Shown here one piece after another: positions 52,959-62,658 of a stretch of 64,000 nucleotides of DNA; the stretch's first letter is position 1, and every line of letters begins with the position of its first letter. Both the position numbers and the translations under genes were made by a program. The stretch is from Fictibacillus enclensis. Its GTDB lineage: Bacteria; Bacillota; Bacilli; Bacillales; Fictibacillaceae. The stretch is from contig NZ_KQ758617.1 in the NCBI RefSeq assembly GCF_001457035.1, positions 1,302,001 through 1,366,000 on the forward strand. The letters run 5' to 3'. The notes below the pieces were generated by a model. That model did not search any database. It worked only from the letters and a program-made list of their open reading frames with translations, and was not told the DNA's origin.

Positions 52959-53059
52959 ACGATTCACCTTTCGCCTGTCTTTTTCTCTTATTATATAATC
53001 ATTCCGATGGTTTAGATAGGGGATTTTTAAACAAGCATAATAGTAAAAAACCACGGCCG

Positions 53060-55231
53060 TTATTGGGCGTGGTTTTTTACAGTGTGTTCCCTGAATGGCA
53101 GCCACCAGTTCCATTTGCCCATTAGTTTCATCAAAGAAGGGACAAGAATCATTCGGACAAGGGTGGCGTCGATGAAAATAGCCAGTGCAATTGCTATGCC
53201 GATTTGTTTTACCGGCATGACGTCCGTTGTTACAAATGACCCCGTAATCACGATCATAATGGCGGCAGCAGAGGTAATGATTTTGGAGGTTGACGTTAAA
53301 CCGTCCAGTGTTGCCTTGTCGTTGTCGCCCGTGTTTTCATAGACTTCCTGTATCCGGGAAATCAGAAATACTTCATAGTCCATGCTGAGTCCAAAAACGA
53401 TACCGAACGTAAAGACGGGAATCATTAATCCGATACTGACAGGATCCATGAGATTTCCACTTTGAAAGATCCATACCAACAGGCCGAATGTTGCCGAAAG
53501 ACTGAGAATGTTCATGACAATGGCTTTTAACGGAATAAATAATGATTGAAAAGCAAGAAGAAGGATAACAAAGGTCGATAGCAATACGATGACAAGCCCT
53601 TCAGGTGTTTTATTAAGAATTTCATCGAAGATTTCCTGGTTGAACTTGGTTGAACCGCCTAATGTGAGTTTTAAGCCATTTTTTTCACCTTCCCAATCTT
53701 TGACCCATTGCTTTGCCTTGTCAGATGTGACGCCCACTGAAAGATAAGCCTGGATGACGGTTAGATTATCCTTTGAATAATGGTCGAGCACCGACTGCAG
53801 GCGGCGTTTTCCTTCCTTTGTTTTGATGAACGATTGGAGCTGATCAGGCGGTATGCCACCGGTATGGGAAAACAGGGAGTCCACCCGGTCGACGACACTC
53901 TCTTTTTTCAACCGTTCGACCAGCTGCTCCGCTCTTTTAAGGTTATCACTGCTCGTTATATCTCCATTGCTCTTTGCCACGATGGTCACGGGATATAAAT
54001 CTTTTTTACCGAATGTGTCCTCGAATTTCTCGAACATGATCCTTGATTGGTAATCAGGAGGAAGGGACTCGGCCTCAGGAATGGATAATTCTAAATGGCG
54101 TACGGGCAATAGGAAAAGGACAAGAATGGCGATGGACGCAGTCAGCATGATTCCCGGGCGTTTCATTACGAACGTTGCGAAAGCTTTCCAGCCGGATCGT
54201 TCACGGTTACGTTTTAAAATCATCAGCGAGTTAATGCGCGGTCCGAGGATACTTAAGACGGCAGGGAGAAACGTGAGCGCGTTGATAACCGAGATGATAA
54301 CAACGACCATGCCTCCGAGGGCGACGGAACGAAAGATATCGATTTGGATGAGCAGCATGCCTGAAAGCCCCAGAAACACACACAAGCCTGAGAATGCGAT
54401 GGACCTTCCTGCTGTTTGTACTGACGTGATGACTGCTTTTTGGACCGGGTGTTTCTCCAACTCCTCTCTGAAACGGTTGACCAGCAGTAGCGCGAAATCA
54501 ATGCCGAGTGCAAGGCCGATCATCGGAACGACATTTAATATGAAGATCGTTAAATTCAGTTCCTGACTTACCAGGTAAAGCACACCCATCGCACAGGCCA
54601 CACTGATCAAACCAATAAGAATCGGAAGGCCTGCTGCGACCAGACCTCCAAATGCCAGCAGTAGAATGATCAGAGCTGCGGGAAGTCCAATCGCCTCGGC
54701 GCGTGCCAAGTCTTTCTGGCTCGCTGTGTTTATGTCTTCGGCGATAACCGGACCGCCTGTTATTCCAATTTTGACATCCTTTGTGCTGGTCGTTTTGGAG
54801 CGGATCTGTTCGATTGATTTTTTAAGTTCTCCGAAATTTAAGTCAAAATTCACAGTTGCATAAGAGGTGTTTCCTTTGATCATCTTTGCTGAAGAGTAGG
54901 GTGAGGTTACACTGACCGCATGATCCACATCTCTCAATTTTTTCAGCGTACGCTCTACTGTGTTTTTGTACTGTGTATCTTGGGGTGAGAGGGTATCGGA
55001 TTCAAAAAGCACCATGACCGATGATTTAGGCTGGCCAAAATCCTGCTGCATCATGTTTTCTACTTTTTTAAATGAACCTTCCATTTCAAAACCGCTTCCG
55101 CTGAGGGAGTCTGGCAGTTTCAGTGCCAGTACACTAAACGTTGCGGCAAGCAAGATCCAAACTGCAATAATCAGCTTCCGGTATGTATAAACGAATTTTC
55201 CGATTCCCTGAAATAAACTCCAATTCTTCAT
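53060..55231 (-). CDS. MMPL/RND-family membrane transporter (YdgH-like)
   Basis: 723 residues: two repeats, each with one helix, a large extracellular loop, then five helices. Helix-4-type motifs [19 protein letters not shown] and [19 protein letters not shown] carry the acidic proton-relay residues of MMPL proteins. Likely exports lipids or drugs; substrate unknown. The ATG at 55231 ([13 protein letters not shown]) follows AAGGAGG. Longer in-frame extension upstream overlaps the divergent promoter region and is unlikely. Confidence 0.92.
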   Translation of the reverse strand: MKNWSLFQGIGKFVYTYRKLIIAVWILLAATFSVLALKLPDSLSGSGFEMEGSFKKVENMMQQDFGQPKSSVMVLFESDTLSPQDTQYKNTVERTLKKLRDVDHAVSVTSPYSSAKMIKGNTSYATVNFDLNFGELKKSIEQIRSKTTSTKDVKIGITGGPVIAEDINTASQKDLARAEAIGLPAALIILLLAFGGLVAAGLPILIGLISVACAMGVLYLVSQELNLTIFILNVVPMIGLALGIDFALLLVNRFREELEKHPVQKAVITSVQTAGRSIAFSGLCVFLGLSGMLLIQIDIFRSVALGGMVVVIISVINALTFLPAVLSILGPRINSLMILKRNRERSGWKAFATFVMKRPGIMLTASIAILVLFLLPVRHLELSIPEAESLPPDYQSRIMFEKFEDTFGKKDLYPVTIVAKSNGDITSSDNLKRAEQLVERLKKESVVDRVDSLFSHTGGIPPDQLQSFIKTKEGKRRLQSVLDHYSKDNLTVIQAYLSVGVTSDKAKQWVKDWEGEKNGLKLTLGGSTKFNQEIFDEILNKTPEGLVIVLLSTFVILLLAFQSLFIPLKAIVMNILSLSATFGLLVWIFQSGNLMDPVSIGLMIPVFTFGIVFGLSMDYEVFLISRIQEVYENTGDNDKATLDGLTSTSKIITSAAAIMIVITGSFVTTDVMPVKQIGIAIALAIFIDATLVRMILVPSLMKLMGKWNWWLPFREHTVKNHAQ

Positions 55232-55329
55232 GAATTTCCTCCTTAAAGGCTGCTGTATAGGGTGAAGGATTGCTCTTTCGGCAAATGTGTGATAAAAGAT
55301 TAAATAAAAAAGGTTCTGGTGAAATAGCA

Positions 55330-56106
55330 ATGATTGTGACAACGGCAGGCAAGTTTGATCAAAAACTGATCGAAAAAGCGGAAAAAATCAACAAGACGGT
55401 CGGAGGAACGTTTGTGTTGAGAAAAAATAAATCCATCTCTTCCTTACATACCCAATTTAAGGATCATCTATTAATGGTTGGAAAAGAAAAACTGACCTTG
55501 CATCCTTTTGGTGGATCAGAACCGCTATTTTTTCATCCGAATTCCTCGATGTTCCGGGTGAAGCAAATCGTAAGGGGAGAGCATGATCCATTGCTCACAG
55601 CGGCACGGCTTAAAAAAGGCATGACTGTCCTTGATTGTACGGCCGGACTGGCTTCTGATGCGATTGTATGCAGCCTGGCTGTCGGACCAGAGGGGAAAGT
55701 GACCGGATTGGAGAAAAACCAGTACATCGCGTTTTTGGTGAAAAGCGGATTGATAACGTGGGAAAGCGGGTTGAAGGAAATGGATGAATCCATGCGCCGG
55801 ATCACCATCCTGCACGAAGATCATTTGGCCTATCTGAAGCGACAGTCCGACCAGTCCTTCGATGTTGTTTATTTTGATCCGATGTTCGAGGAAACGATAC
55901 AATCCCCCGGTTTGAGCGGACTGAAGAATATGGCGGAATATTCGCCGCTTACCGGGGATATTATTTCGGAAGCAAAACGGGTCGCCAAAGAACGGGTCGT
56001 ATTGAAGGACCATTATAAAAGCAGCCGATTTGAACAATTTGGATTTACCGTAATAAAGCGGCCTTCGTCCAAGTTCCATTATGCCATCATTGAATTAGGG
56101 GATTGA
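55330..56106 (+). CDS. SAM-dependent methyltransferase, RsmJ/YhiQ-like
   Basis: 258 residues. The class I SAM site VLDCTAGLASDAIVCSLAVG is followed by VTGLEKNQYIAFLVKSGL; the catalytic-type VVYFDPMFEE is a [N/D]PP[Y/F]-like motif, and LPDDP-like PF04445 features place it near RsmJ (16S rRNA G1516 N2-methyltransferase). The rRNA substrate is inference. The ribosome site before the ATG at 55330 is weak. A small gene follows 11 bases later. Confidence 0.82.
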   Translation: MIVTTAGKFDQKLIEKAEKINKTVGGTFVLRKNKSISSLHTQFKDHLLMVGKEKLTLHPFGGSEPLFFHPNSSMFRVKQIVRGEHDPLLTAARLKKGMTVLDCTAGLASDAIVCSLAVGPEGKVTGLEKNQYIAFLVKSGLITWESGLKEMDESMRRITILHEDHLAYLKRQSDQSFDVVYFDPMFEETIQSPGLSGLKNMAEYSPLTGDIISEAKRVAKERVVLKDHYKSSRFEQFGFTVIKRPSSKFHYAIIELGD

Positions 56107-56116
56107 GGAGAATGCG

Positions 56117-56401
56117 ATGCTGACGGGGCTAATGCTGCTACTGCTTGCGGGTGCCGGGATTGTGGGATTTATTAAAAAGCATATCTTAAGGATAAAAGAT
56201 CCCGATCTTGCTCATTATTTGGCGGAATTAAAAAAACAATGTTGGTATCAGGAGCTCATGAACGATCCACAATCTTCCGGTCTGATTCAATCGTTTGAAA
56301 AAAGCGGTCCGTTAAAAGATGTTTATTATGTACAGCGGCTTCTTGCAAACGATGGGTGCAGAGATGGTTTTATTGCGTATATTAAAGAAAAATCCCGGTA
56401 A
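56117..56401 (+). CDS. Small membrane-anchored protein of unknown function
   Basis: 94 residues: one N-terminal helix LTGLMLLLLAGAGIVGFI, then a cytoplasmic, helical and basic part with two Cys (KKQCWYQELM, NDGCRDGFIAYIK). Not recognised. Probably co-transcribed with the methyltransferase (11-base gap). ATG behind GAGGAGAATGCG. Confidence 0.75.
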   Translation: MLTGLMLLLLAGAGIVGFIKKHILRIKDPDLAHYLAELKKQCWYQELMNDPQSSGLIQSFEKSGPLKDVYYVQRLLANDGCRDGFIAYIKEKSR

Positions 56402-56432
56402 AGCAGTGTTGCTTTGCCGGGATTTTGTTTTT
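56389..56432. terminator. Bidirectional terminator
   Basis: Long stem ATCCCGGTAAAGCA/TGCTTTGCCGGGAT with one mismatch, overlapping the upstream stop codon and reaching the convergent YciI gene. Confidence 0.82.
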
Positions 56433-56707
56433 TATTTCGAAAGTACTTCAATGTTCATGGCCCACTCGTTAACCACACAATCTCTGGCCCCGGTCACGAC
56501 GTACGGATCATTTTTGGCCAGTGAAGTTGCTTCTTCCAGATTGGCAGCCTTGTAAATAACAAGTCCACCAGTACCGTCGGTAAACCTTCCATATGTAAAG
56601 ATATTCCCTTTTTCTGCAAGGCTTTCAAGATAGCTAAGATGTTCCTGACGGTGAACCTTGCTTTTTTCTTCATCTAAAACTGGTAAACGAACAGCATAAT
56701 AATTCAT
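56432..56707 (-). CDS. YciI-family protein
   Basis: 91 residues, dimeric alpha-beta (ferredoxin-like) fold. MNYYAVRLPVLDEEKSKVHR with the conserved His, HLSYLESLAEKGNIFTYG, DPYVVTGARDCVVNEW. YciI proteins carry a His-Asp pair of proposed but unproven enzymatic function. The ATG at 56707 follows GGGAGG. Confidence 0.88.
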   Translation of the reverse strand: MNYYAVRLPVLDEEKSKVHRQEHLSYLESLAEKGNIFTYGRFTDGTGGLVIYKAANLEEATSLAKNDPYVVTGARDCVVNEWAMNIEVLSK

Positions 56708-56867
56708 CAATTAACCTCCCTGAGATGTAGTCTCTTTTATTATGAAGACAAACCCCAAAAAAGAAAAGATGTATGCCATTGAAAAATATAAGAAAGTTTT
56801 TTGGTATGCATCCATAAAGTTAAATGATTACTAGTTTAAAATAAAACAGGATGCATGGGGGAGTAAA

Positions 56868-57647
56868 ATGAGAATAAACAGAAGATATCCTGCATGGAGT
56901 TCGTTTGATTGCAGCCGGAGTCGAGATGAAGGGCATGGTAACAATTGGCCGACCTTTTTCCTGAAACGAAACAGAAGGGGAGAATTTACCGACAGAAAAG
57001 GGAACGTGGTCACCTGGGAGTTGAGGAATCCTGCTTCCGTTGATTTTAAAGGCAATGAGCTCAAGCAAGTACGTTCAGCGTTACGAAATTTGACTCCTGA
57101 CAAGCGGAAGAAGATCAACTTTTATGGTGAGCATCTAAAAGATTTTTGGTTTCGGATAACCGAAAATTTGATTTCATCTTATAAATTATCCCCTATGTTG
57201 TCTGCCAGAGTTAGGGCGGCACTGACAATGGGTTTATCGGATACCGCGGCTGCCGTTCACTATGTGAAAAACTTGTATGATGTTCCACGTCCCCATCAGC
57301 TGGATGCCACCCTGCAGCCGGTTCTTTCAATTCCCTCTTCTCCTTCGTTTGTATGTGAGCAGGCTTCCGCTGCAGGCTGTGCCCATATCATCTTATCCTA
57401 CTTTTTCCCCCATGAAGACGGGAAGCTGAAACGGCTGGCCGAGGAGATTTCATGGACGATGTTTCTGGCAGCTATTCAATATAAGGCAGATGTCGAGGAA
57501 GGAATGAAATTGGGAAGACAGATGGGTGACATGATCGTTGTTTCTCTCCGCTATCAGCGAGTGGAAGGGGATGTTCAAAAAAGCAACAGAAACAGCGAGC
57601 TTACAGCTGGATTTCAACAAAAGAAAAGTGAAGTCATTTCGCGTTAA
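56868..57647 (+). CDS. Degenerate vanadium haloperoxidase / PAP2-fold protein
   Basis: 259 residues. Of the three PAP2/haloperoxidase motifs, KX6RP is kept (Lys134, Arg141, Pro142 in KNLYDVPRPHQ). The second, normally PSGH, reads PSSPSFVCEQAS, so the catalytic His is lost (Phe161). The third, normally RX5HX3D with a phosphate-binding Arg and a nucleophile/vanadate-binding His, reads LAAIQYKADVEEG: Gln204 replaces His, Asp208 stays. No signal peptide or membrane helix is evident. Probably not an active enzyme. Single gene with its own terminator. Confidence 0.65.
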   Translation: MRINRRYPAWSSFDCSRSRDEGHGNNWPTFFLKRNRRGEFTDRKGNVVTWELRNPASVDFKGNELKQVRSALRNLTPDKRKKINFYGEHLKDFWFRITENLISSYKLSPMLSARVRAALTMGLSDTAAAVHYVKNLYDVPRPHQLDATLQPVLSIPSSPSFVCEQASAAGCAHIILSYFFPHEDGKLKRLAEEISWTMFLAAIQYKADVEEGMKLGRQMGDMIVVSLRYQRVEGDVQKSNRNSELTAGFQQKKSEVISR

Positions 57648-57654
57648 ACATAAA

Positions 57655-57682
57655 CGGACTCCGGGGCTGCCGGAGTTTTTTT
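57655..57682 (+). terminator. Terminator
   Basis: Stem ACTCCGG/CCGGAGT, loop GGCTG, then seven T residues, 11 bases after the upstream stop. Confidence 0.88.
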
Positions 57683-57742
57683 CTTTTTTTATAAGGCAAT
57701 TGTGTTACGATAGATAAAAAACATCCGGAGGGGTATAGTGCA

Positions 57743-58783
57743 ATGATCGATCTTAGAAGCGACACAGTGACAAAGCCGACAGAGCGTATGCGAAAGGCCA
57801 TGTACGCAGCTGAGGTGGGGGACGATGTCTACGGAGAAGATCCTGCTGTTAATTTCTTGGAAGAAACCGCTGCTGACCTGCTCGGAAAGGAAAAAGCATT
57901 GTTTGTCACGAGCGGTACACAAGGAAACCAGATTGCGGTTTTGACTCATACGGCACCTGGCAGTGAGGTTATCATGGAGAGCGACTCCCATATATACATG
58001 TATGAAGGAGCCGCTGTATCGGCTTTTGCGGGAATTCAGCCTCGTTTGGTCAAGGGAATCAACGGCTCCATGCAGGCAGAGGATGTTAAAAACGCGATTC
58101 GGAGTGACGATATTCATCACCCTGAGACAAGCCTTGTTTGTTTGGAAAATACGCATAACCGTGCAGGCGGAGCGATCGTTCCTCTTCGTGATATGAAAGA
58201 TATTTACAAAATTTGTTCTGCTGCCTCGATCCCTGTTCATATCGATGGCGCACGCCTTTTTAATGCGGCAGCTGGCAGTGGAACAAGCGTCAAAGATTTC
58301 GCTTCTTATTGTGATACGGTACAAATTTGCCTTTCCAAAGGGCTTGGGGCACCGGTCGGCTCCCTGATTGCCGGATCGGAGGATTTTATCCGAAAAGCAA
58401 GAAAGTGGAGAAAACGACTTGGGGGAGGACTCCGCCAGGGAGGTGTGCTGGCTGCACCGGGACGGATCGCGCTTACCGAGATGACAGAGCGTCTGCATGA
58501 GGATCATGAAAAAGCCAGCAAGCTGGCAGAGGGCTTAGCGGAAATCCCGTCGCTTTCCATCGAAAACCAGGTGGATACCAATATTGTTTTGGTTAATATT
58601 GGGCAAACCGGATTTTCTGCTGACCAATTCCTTCAATTGCTCAAGGGCCAAGGAATACTTGCTGTTGCTTTTGGACCTCAAACGATCCGATTTACCACTC
58701 ACTATGATGTTACCTTTGAAGATATTGATAAAGCTCTCACCAGCATCTCGGCGATCATCTCTTCAAAAGTCATTTTGCATTAA
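57743..58783 (+). CDS. ltaE: Low-specificity L-threonine aldolase
   Basis: PLP enzyme cleaving L-threonine or L-allo-threonine to glycine and acetaldehyde. 346 residues. N-terminus MIDLRSDTVTKPTERMR, GDDVYGEDP, active-site segments HIDGARLFNAA and CLSKGLGAPVGSLI with the PLP lysine. The ATG follows GGAGGGG. Confidence 0.95.
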   Translation: MIDLRSDTVTKPTERMRKAMYAAEVGDDVYGEDPAVNFLEETAADLLGKEKALFVTSGTQGNQIAVLTHTAPGSEVIMESDSHIYMYEGAAVSAFAGIQPRLVKGINGSMQAEDVKNAIRSDDIHHPETSLVCLENTHNRAGGAIVPLRDMKDIYKICSAASIPVHIDGARLFNAAAGSGTSVKDFASYCDTVQICLSKGLGAPVGSLIAGSEDFIRKARKWRKRLGGGLRQGGVLAAPGRIALTEMTERLHEDHEKASKLAEGLAEIPSLSIENQVDTNIVLVNIGQTGFSADQFLQLLKGQGILAVAFGPQTIRFTTHYDVTFEDIDKALTSISAIISSKVILH

Positions 58784-58785
58784 CA

Positions 58786-58820
58786 TAAAAAACCCGGCTC
58801 CCATTTGGAGCCGGGTTTTT
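58786..58820. terminator. Bidirectional terminator, ltaE / amidase
   Basis: Perfect 11-bp stem AACCCGGCTCC/GGAGCCGGGTT with flanking A- and T-runs. Confidence 0.92.
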
Positions 58821-58826
58821 GTAACC

Positions 58827-60293
58827 TTACATTTTTGGCGGTATACGGTATTTCGTTGCCTGTTCGAAAGAGTAGGCCAATGATATCAGCTTCGGCTCGG
58901 AGAACGCACCTGCCGTAAAAAGGATGCCAAAGGGTTTGCCCTCATCATCATAGCCTGCGGGCACACTGATCGAAGGATAGCCTGCCTTTGCGGGAAACCC
59001 ATAGCCCTCATCTGTTGGATACAAAATGGCATCCAGCTGAAATTCGTCAAGAGCCTGATCCAATCCAAGTTCCCTTGTTTTTTTAAGATCATCCAGTCGG
59101 CTGTTTAAATACGAGGACTCGGTAAGTGTGCCGGATGTGCTTTCACTTTGCTCTAAAAGAACCTGCCCATATTGCAGGCATGTTTCAGGATGCTTTGAAT
59201 TATAAGCAATCACATCTTCCAGAGAGGTGATTGATGGGAGTTTGGTGTGCTGTTTCAAGTAGGAGTTGATACCCGATTTAAATTCATAAAGCAATACATT
59301 AAAATCCCCATCTTCCTGTTCGAGAGGGGTTGCTGAATCCAGAATAACAATTTCCGCCCCTTTTTCTTTCATAGTTGCAATCGTTTGATCAAATAATTCC
59401 TTTTGAGAAGGAGACAATTCTCTGACGGAATATTCATACGAAATACCGATCCGTGTACCGTTTAATGCATGTTCCCTCAGGTAGGCGGTATAGTCAGCTT
59501 TGCTTGAATAGGAAGCCTTTAACGTGGCGGCATCATTGTGATCAAGCCCCGTCATCGCTCCAAGAAGTATGGCGGCATCAGCTACAGTCCGTGTCATGGG
59601 ACCTGCGGTATCCTGACTGACAGAAATAGGAATGATGCCAAATCGCGAGAGGAGGCCAACGGTTGGTTTGATCCCGACAATACTGTTTGCGGCCGCGGGA
59701 CTGGTGATCGATCCGGACGTTTCGGTTCCGATCGCAGCCACGGCAAAATTTGCGGCTACTGCAGATCCGGATCCTGAGCTTGAACCGCTGACATCAAATT
59801 TTCCGGGTCCGTAAGGATTCAGGACCTGTCCTCCACGCGAACTATATCCGTTGGGCATGTTTTCTGTCATAAAATTTGCCCATTCAGTCAGGTTGGTCTT
59901 CCCGAGAATAATGGCGCCCGCTTCTCTTAGTTTTGTCACGATAAAGGCATCCTGGTCGGCGTACGATTCGCTCAGGGCAAGAGAACCGGCACTGGTGTGC
60001 ATGGCATCACCGGTATTAATATTATCTTTGATCAAAACTGGAATCCCGTGAAGAGGACCTCTTGCTCCTTTAGTGGATCGTTCGGCATCCAGTGCTTCTG
60101 CAATGTGGATCGCATCAGGGTTGATTTCAATAACCGCATTCAGTCCTGGGCCTGTGTGATTAAATTTCGAAATTCTTTCTATGTACATCCTTACCATCTT
60201 TAGCGAAGTAATTTCTTCTTTTTTCAGCGCTTCCTGAATGTATGAAATCGTTGCTTCTTCCAGTTGGAAGGGATTGATTTTTGTGAAGGACAT
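58827..60293 (-). CDS. Amidase (amidase-signature family)
   Basis: 488 residues. Ser-cisSer-Lys triad visible: Lys89 in IPVLIKDNI, the Ser-rich FDVSGSSSGSGSAVAA loop (cis-Ser near 172-173), and nucleophile Ser195 in ETSGSITSP. No signal peptide, so cytoplasmic. It belongs with stand-alone amidases rather than GatA, since no gatB/gatC neighbours. Substrate unknown. The ATG at 60293 follows GGGGAAAAAGT. Confidence 0.92.
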   Translation of the reverse strand: MSFTKINPFQLEEATISYIQEALKKEEITSLKMVRMYIERISKFNHTGPGLNAVIEINPDAIHIAEALDAERSTKGARGPLHGIPVLIKDNINTGDAMHTSAGSLALSESYADQDAFIVTKLREAGAIILGKTNLTEWANFMTENMPNGYSSRGGQVLNPYGPGKFDVSGSSSGSGSAVAANFAVAAIGTETSGSITSPAAANSIVGIKPTVGLLSRFGIIPISVSQDTAGPMTRTVADAAILLGAMTGLDHNDAATLKASYSSKADYTAYLREHALNGTRIGISYEYSVRELSPSQKELFDQTIATMKEKGAEIVILDSATPLEQEDGDFNVLLYEFKSGINSYLKQHTKLPSITSLEDVIAYNSKHPETCLQYGQVLLEQSESTSGTLTESSYLNSRLDDLKKTRELGLDQALDEFQLDAILYPTDEGYGFPAKAGYPSISVPAGYDDEGKPFGILFTAGAFSEPKLISLAYSFEQATKYRIPPKM

Positions 60294-60500
60294 ACTTTTT
60301 CCCCGCTTTTCACTTTAATTTCAAATAACATTTCCCATTTTTTGATAATTCAATTAAAGCAAAAAACCGTCCGGATCGCAAACTGCACAGTCTAGTATTT
60401 AAAAATAAGTTTACTAGTAGTAATAGATTAATTTACCAAGGGGTAGTATATTTCTAAAAACATTGAATAATAATGATAAAAAGAACGTGAAGGGGATGGG

Positions 60501-60788
60501 ATGGAGATGAAAGGAATTACTAGTCTTACACTCTATAGCGGAAACCATAACAATTTCAGTGCAAATGATAGAATAATGCTTTTTGTTACAAAATTTCATT
60601 TGAAAACAAAACAGGAAAAGTGGCTGACTCTTCGCCGTCTCATGAATAAAGATTCCGGAGCATTGGCAGCGCACATTTTAATCAGCTCTGAATACCGGAG
60701 AGACTTCCCGGAACTTCTTGAAGATGACAAGGTAAGAAATTTTTATCTGGATCTGAAGCAGCCCAAAAAGCAGACAGCAAACGTCTAA
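60501..60788 (+). CDS. Unrecognised 95-residue protein
   Basis: Soluble, basic, mostly helical: NDRIMLFVTKFHLKTKQEK, LTLRRLMNKDSGALAAHILI, SSEYRRDFPELLED. No Cys and no known motif. AAGGGGATGGG precedes ATGs at 60501 and 60507, either of which may be used. The 207-base gap before it holds no feature I can name. Confidence 0.65.
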   Translation: MEMKGITSLTLYSGNHNNFSANDRIMLFVTKFHLKTKQEKWLTLRRLMNKDSGALAAHILISSEYRRDFPELLEDDKVRNFYLDLKQPKKQTANV

Positions 60789-60887
60789 TTACAATTGTGG
60801 GTTTTCTGGCCGGTACATTATTAATGCTATTCATCCGAAGTGTTGTTATAATGAAAGAGTAAGTAAACACTAGAGGAGTCTAATAGC

Positions 60888-61271
60888 ATGAAATATTTTA
60901 CTGTTGAAGAAGCGAATCAGCTTTTGCCGGTCATTACACGTGAGTTAGAAGCCCTTCAGCAGCTTCAGCTTTCTTTTGTGAAATTTTATGATCAATTGGA
61001 AAAACTGCGGTTGTCAGATAATCCTCCGGATGACGATTTTTTCGTACTTGAAAGCAAGCTCGATTTTATGGAGATGGAAGCTCAGAGCTACATCCATAAT
61101 ATCCATTCATTTGGAGCGGAATTAAAAGATATCCACGCAGGGCTTGTTGATTTTCCGGCCATGATTGAAAACGAGGAAGTATTGCTGTGCTGGAGACAGG
61201 GAGAGCCGGCGATCACGCATTACCATGGTATTGAAGAAGAATTTATCAACCGGAAATCACTTGAAAATTAA
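60888..61271 (+). CDS. DUF2203 family protein
   Basis: 127 residues. Starts KYFTVEEANQLLPVITREL, the DUF2203 signature, with a central helical hairpin and the C-terminal WRQGEPAITHYHGIEEEF (Trp, His, Glu). Small cytoplasmic protein of unknown function, widespread in Firmicutes. ATG behind GAGGAGTC. Confidence 0.9.
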   Translation: MKYFTVEEANQLLPVITRELEALQQLQLSFVKFYDQLEKLRLSDNPPDDDFFVLESKLDFMEMEAQSYIHNIHSFGAELKDIHAGLVDFPAMIENEEVLLCWRQGEPAITHYHGIEEEFINRKSLEN

Positions 61272-61372
61272 GATCGAAATAAAAAAATAAAATTATTTTA
61301 TTGAAAAGGGTTGTTTTATTCCTGAATATTGTTTATGATATATCTCGTGACGGTAACCAATCAGTCAGTTAA

Positions 61373-61447
61373 GCGCCTATAGTGAAATGGATATCACACG
61401 AGATTTCGGCTCTCGTATTCTGGGTTCGAATCCTGGTGGGCGCGCCA
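61373..61447 (+). tRNA. tRNA-Arg (anticodon TCG)
   Basis: 75 bases with encoded CCA. Acceptor GCGCCTA/TGGGCGC (one G-T), D-stem GTGA/TCAC, anticodon stem CGAGA/TCTCG around TTTCGGC (anticodon TCG at positions 34-36, reading CGA/CGG), variable loop TATT, T-arm CTGGG-TTCGAAT-CCTGG with two wobbles. A terminator follows at 61463. Confidence 0.93.
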
Positions 61448-61462
61448 ATTATAGTTATAAAT

Positions 61463-61489
61463 ACCACGGGGTTATTCCGGTGGTTTTTT
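61463..61489 (+). terminator. tRNA-Arg terminator
   Basis: ACCACGG pairs with CCGGTGGT (one bulged G), then six T residues; 16 bases after the tRNA CCA end and 48 before trhO. Confidence 0.75.
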
Positions 61490-61536
61490 ATATGCATTTC
61501 AAAAACAAAATTCAACGTTGCAGGTTGGTGATTAAT

Positions 61537-62475
61537 ATGACAAACGAAATGCAAAAGCCTTATCGAATTTTATTGTATTATAAGTATGTGCCAGTCGAGG
61601 AGCATGAATACTTCGCAAGAAAACATTTAAAGTATTGCAAAGAACTCGGCGTACTGGGCAGAATCATTGTTGCCCCAGAAGGCATCAACGGAACAATCTC
61701 GGGCACGGTTGAACAAACCGAGCAATATATGCGGGACCTGAAGAGCGATCCTCGTTTTGAAGATATCGTTTTTAAAATCGATGAAGCAGACGAGCATGCC
61801 TTCAAAAAAATGTTCGTTCGTCCGAAAAAAGAGCTAGTTACATGGCGCTTTGAAGATGACGTGAACCCGAACGAGGTTACTGGAAAACGATTGAGCCCTA
61901 AAGAATGGATGGAAATGATCCAGAGGGACGATGTCGTGGTTGTTGACGGAAGAAATGACTATGAATATGAGATTGGCCATTTCCGAAATGCCATTCGCCC
62001 GGATGTAAAAGCATCCCGTGATTTTCCGGAATGGGTTAAAGAAAATCTTGAACAATTCAAAGATAAAAAAGTACTCACATACTGCACCGGCGGAATTCGC
62101 TGCGAAAAGTTTTCAGGATACCTTCTGAAAGAAGGTTTTAAGGACGTTTACCAGCTGCATGGAGGAATTACGACATACGGTAAGGATGAGGAAACAAAAG
62201 GACGTTTCTGGGATGGTAAAATGTACGTCTTCGATGAGCGGATTTCTGTTCCGGTTAACCGTACCGAGGAAGATGTGGTCATCGCCAAATGCTACTATTG
62301 CGGTAAAACAGAAGACCGTTATGTAAACTGCGCAAATCCTGATTGCAATCGTCAGCACGTTTGCTGTGAGGAATGTGAAGTAAAATATAAACGCTCTTGT
62401 TCGGACGAGTGCCGTGAGCATCCGAAAAACCGATATGAACTTGAAAATAAATTTAATGAAACAAAAGCACAATAA
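61537..62475 (+). CDS. trhO: tRNA uridine-34 hydroxylase TrhO (YbfQ family)
   Basis: Oxygen-dependent hydroxylation of U34 in wobble-position tRNAs. 312 residues: an N-terminal acylphosphatase-like domain with [13 protein letters not shown], and a rhodanese-like domain whose loop CTGGIRC holds Cys183 and Cys189. The C-terminal part has a Cys-rich cluster ([19 protein letters not shown], then CCEEC). ATG at 61537 after AGGTTGGTG; the frame runs on upstream through the tRNA gene, which cannot be coding. It sits directly behind a tRNA with U at position 34. Confidence 0.93.
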   Translation: MTNEMQKPYRILLYYKYVPVEEHEYFARKHLKYCKELGVLGRIIVAPEGINGTISGTVEQTEQYMRDLKSDPRFEDIVFKIDEADEHAFKKMFVRPKKELVTWRFEDDVNPNEVTGKRLSPKEWMEMIQRDDVVVVDGRNDYEYEIGHFRNAIRPDVKASRDFPEWVKENLEQFKDKKVLTYCTGGIRCEKFSGYLLKEGFKDVYQLHGGITTYGKDEETKGRFWDGKMYVFDERISVPVNRTEEDVVIAKCYYCGKTEDRYVNCANPDCNRQHVCCEECEVKYKRSCSDECREHPKNRYELENKFNETKAQ

Positions 62476-62486
62476 TTTAATCAATC

Positions 62487-62519
62487 AAAAGCAGCCAGCT
62501 TTCGCAGGCTGCTTTTTTC
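62487..62519 (+). terminator. trhO terminator
   Basis: Stem AAGCAGCC/GGCTGCTT, 10-nt loop, then T-run. Confidence 0.88.
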
Positions 62520-62548
62520 TTTTGTCAAAACCGACCACCATAATGAAT

Positions 62549-62606
62549 GTTTTTGACTGAAAATTGTAATTAATGATGGAAATTGATTGTTTTTGAAAGT
62601 TTTTGA
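62549..62606. promoter_or_regulatory. FruR operator repeats
   Basis: GTTTTTGA occurs at 62549-62556, 62589-62596 and 62599-62606, spaced 40 and 10 bases, that is one face of the helix. The last copy touches the -35 box. DeoR-type FruR repressors bind short direct repeats of this kind. Confidence 0.7.
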
Positions 62607-62635
62607 TTGATTATTGAAAAGGCTTACTTTATAAT
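62607..62635 (+). promoter_or_regulatory. SigA promoter of fruRK
   Basis: TTGATT (62607-62612), 17-bp spacer, TATAAT (62630-62635), 24 bases before the fruR ATG. Confidence 0.75.
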
Positions 62636-62658
62636 AAGTACCAGCAAGGAGGGGTTAG

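Noticed and set aside
61373-61447. tRNA-Arg as an integration site of a mobile element
   Set aside because: No integrase and no repeated tRNA 3' end were found nearby.
61387-61536. 50-codon N-terminal extension of trhO
   Set aside because: It overlaps the tRNA-Arg gene and its terminator.
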